A stretch of DNA of 64,000 nucleotides from Flectonema sp. DT1601 (lineage: Eukaryota > Euglenozoa > Diplonemea > Diplonemida > Diplonemidae), in the NCBI GenBank assembly GCA_964019425.1, contig OZ025785.1, positions 767,501 to 831,500 on the forward strand. The letters run 5' to 3'. How positions within the stretch are numbered: position 1 is the stretch's first letter; every line of letters begins with the position of its first letter. Below the pieces are notes generated by a model that was given only the letters and a program-made list of their open reading frames with translations, was not told the DNA's origin and searched no databases. A program made the translations under genes and the position numbers. Shown here piece by piece: positions 63,601-64,000 of the stretch.

Positions 63601-64000
63601 TTCTTCTTGTTAAGCACTTGATCTAAATTCTTCGCATCTAACTTAAGTTGATTTATCTCATTTGTTCTGGTCTGCTTATTGTCTTTGTCAGATGTCTGAT
63701 CTCTCTCATTTACAAAACCAATAAACTTATTTCTCGTTTGGTGTGCCACACCCTTTGACTCCAGTAGCTGGATTTGTTTTATTTAATTTTAGTAGTTTGA
63801 AGGTTAACAAAGTTGTAAACTAAGTAGTAATTTCTGTTGTAACAAAAAAATCAAACTGAAAACATAAATACAAAACCAACAAGAACATACCATTCTACCG
63901 GCAGGACCCTTCTTTTCTCCAACTTTGAGAAGTTCGGCACCGATGCGACCGCCCTCTAATTTTTGTGAAGGAGCAGGAGGAGAGCTAGAAGGTTGTGGAT
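60668..64000 (-). CDS. Polyglutamine-rich protein, six exons, 5' end off the window
   Basis: Exons (minus): beyond 64000 to 63891, 63767-61809, 61729-61679, 61596-61285, 61212-61075 and 60991-60668. All junctions are phase 0, with donors GTATGT and acceptors CAG; introns are 62-123 bp. The N-terminal part (GGRIGAELLKVGEKKGPAGR, then LLESKGVAHQTRNKFIGFVN) is well ordered in composition. A segment KELNWTPPLCNKF and EWKGDETYWDEEYE precedes a Gln-rich region of about 400 residues with uninterrupted Gln runs of 20 or more. The last exons are Pro/Gln/Ala-rich and end RKGGRKRAAQRSAP. Such proteins are common in transcription or mRNA-granule regulation; I do not recognise the family. The start codon lies past the right edge. 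Confidence 0.8.
62040..62330 (-). repeat. CAG/CAA trinucleotide repeat coding polyglutamine
   Basis: Mixed CAG and CAA codons give long Gln runs. The mixture of two codons stabilises the tract compared with a pure CAG repeat. Leu- and Ser/Asn-rich shadow frames result in the other frames. Confidence 0.92.

Overview
This 64 kb window is nuclear DNA of a protist. It is AT-rich, crowded with A/T homopolymers of 15 to 50 bases, and carries about 23 protein genes, every one on the minus strand. Coding exons are interrupted by short introns (about 60 to 110 bp) that start GTATGT or a close variant and end (A)CAG or TAG. Nearly every gene has a CAG or TAG only 0 to 38 bases before its start codon. 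One-way gene order plus an acceptor-like AG at each start suggests polycistronic transcription with spliced-leader trans-splicing. A euglenozoan, for example a diplonemid, would fit. This is an inference: no spliced-leader RNA gene, rRNA or tRNA was recognised.

Layout, left to right. 1-7 kb: a secreted PAN-like/LamG-like/C-type-lectin protein, a metacaspase homologue that has lost both catalytic residues, a multi-pass membrane protein and an ankyrin protein. 7.6-9.5 kb: a PH-like/PDZ/Q-rich/zinc-ribbon protein. 9.65-11.8 kb: a reverse-transcriptase retroelement of Penelope-like appearance, flanked by direct repeats, with a candidate hammerhead ribozyme 3' of the RT and a SINE-like repeat beside it. 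12.7-17 kb: two tandem paralogous type I membrane proteins, one of which has gained a large coding minisatellite. 18.7-24.5 kb: a RUN/Rubicon-homology protein and a K+-dependent Na+/Ca2+ exchanger. 24.9-32.7 kb: a 2,558-residue protein joining SecA-type ATPase motifs to a von Willebrand A domain. 32.7-37 kb: a gene-poor stretch of homopolymers and repeats.

37-42.5 kb: a membrane RING-H2 protein, a glutamate-receptor-type channel and a coiled-coil protein with a C1q/TNF-like tail. 42.5-50.7 kb: Ku70, a coiled-coil/PDZ protein and TYW1 (wyosine tRNA modification). 50.8-56.9 kb: a small membrane protein, a BspA-type LRR protein, a Rab5-like GTPase, an eEF1B-like acidic protein and an unrecognised basic protein. 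57-60.6 kb: another gene-free stretch. 60.7 kb to the right edge: a six-exon polyglutamine protein, cut by the window end.

The genes do not form one pathway. The mix (DNA repair, tRNA modification, trafficking, Ca2+ transport, surface receptors) is what ordinary nuclear gene clusters look like. The most unusual items are the SecA-VWA protein, the dead metacaspase, the RT element with its ribozyme-like motif, and the families of short dispersed repeats.
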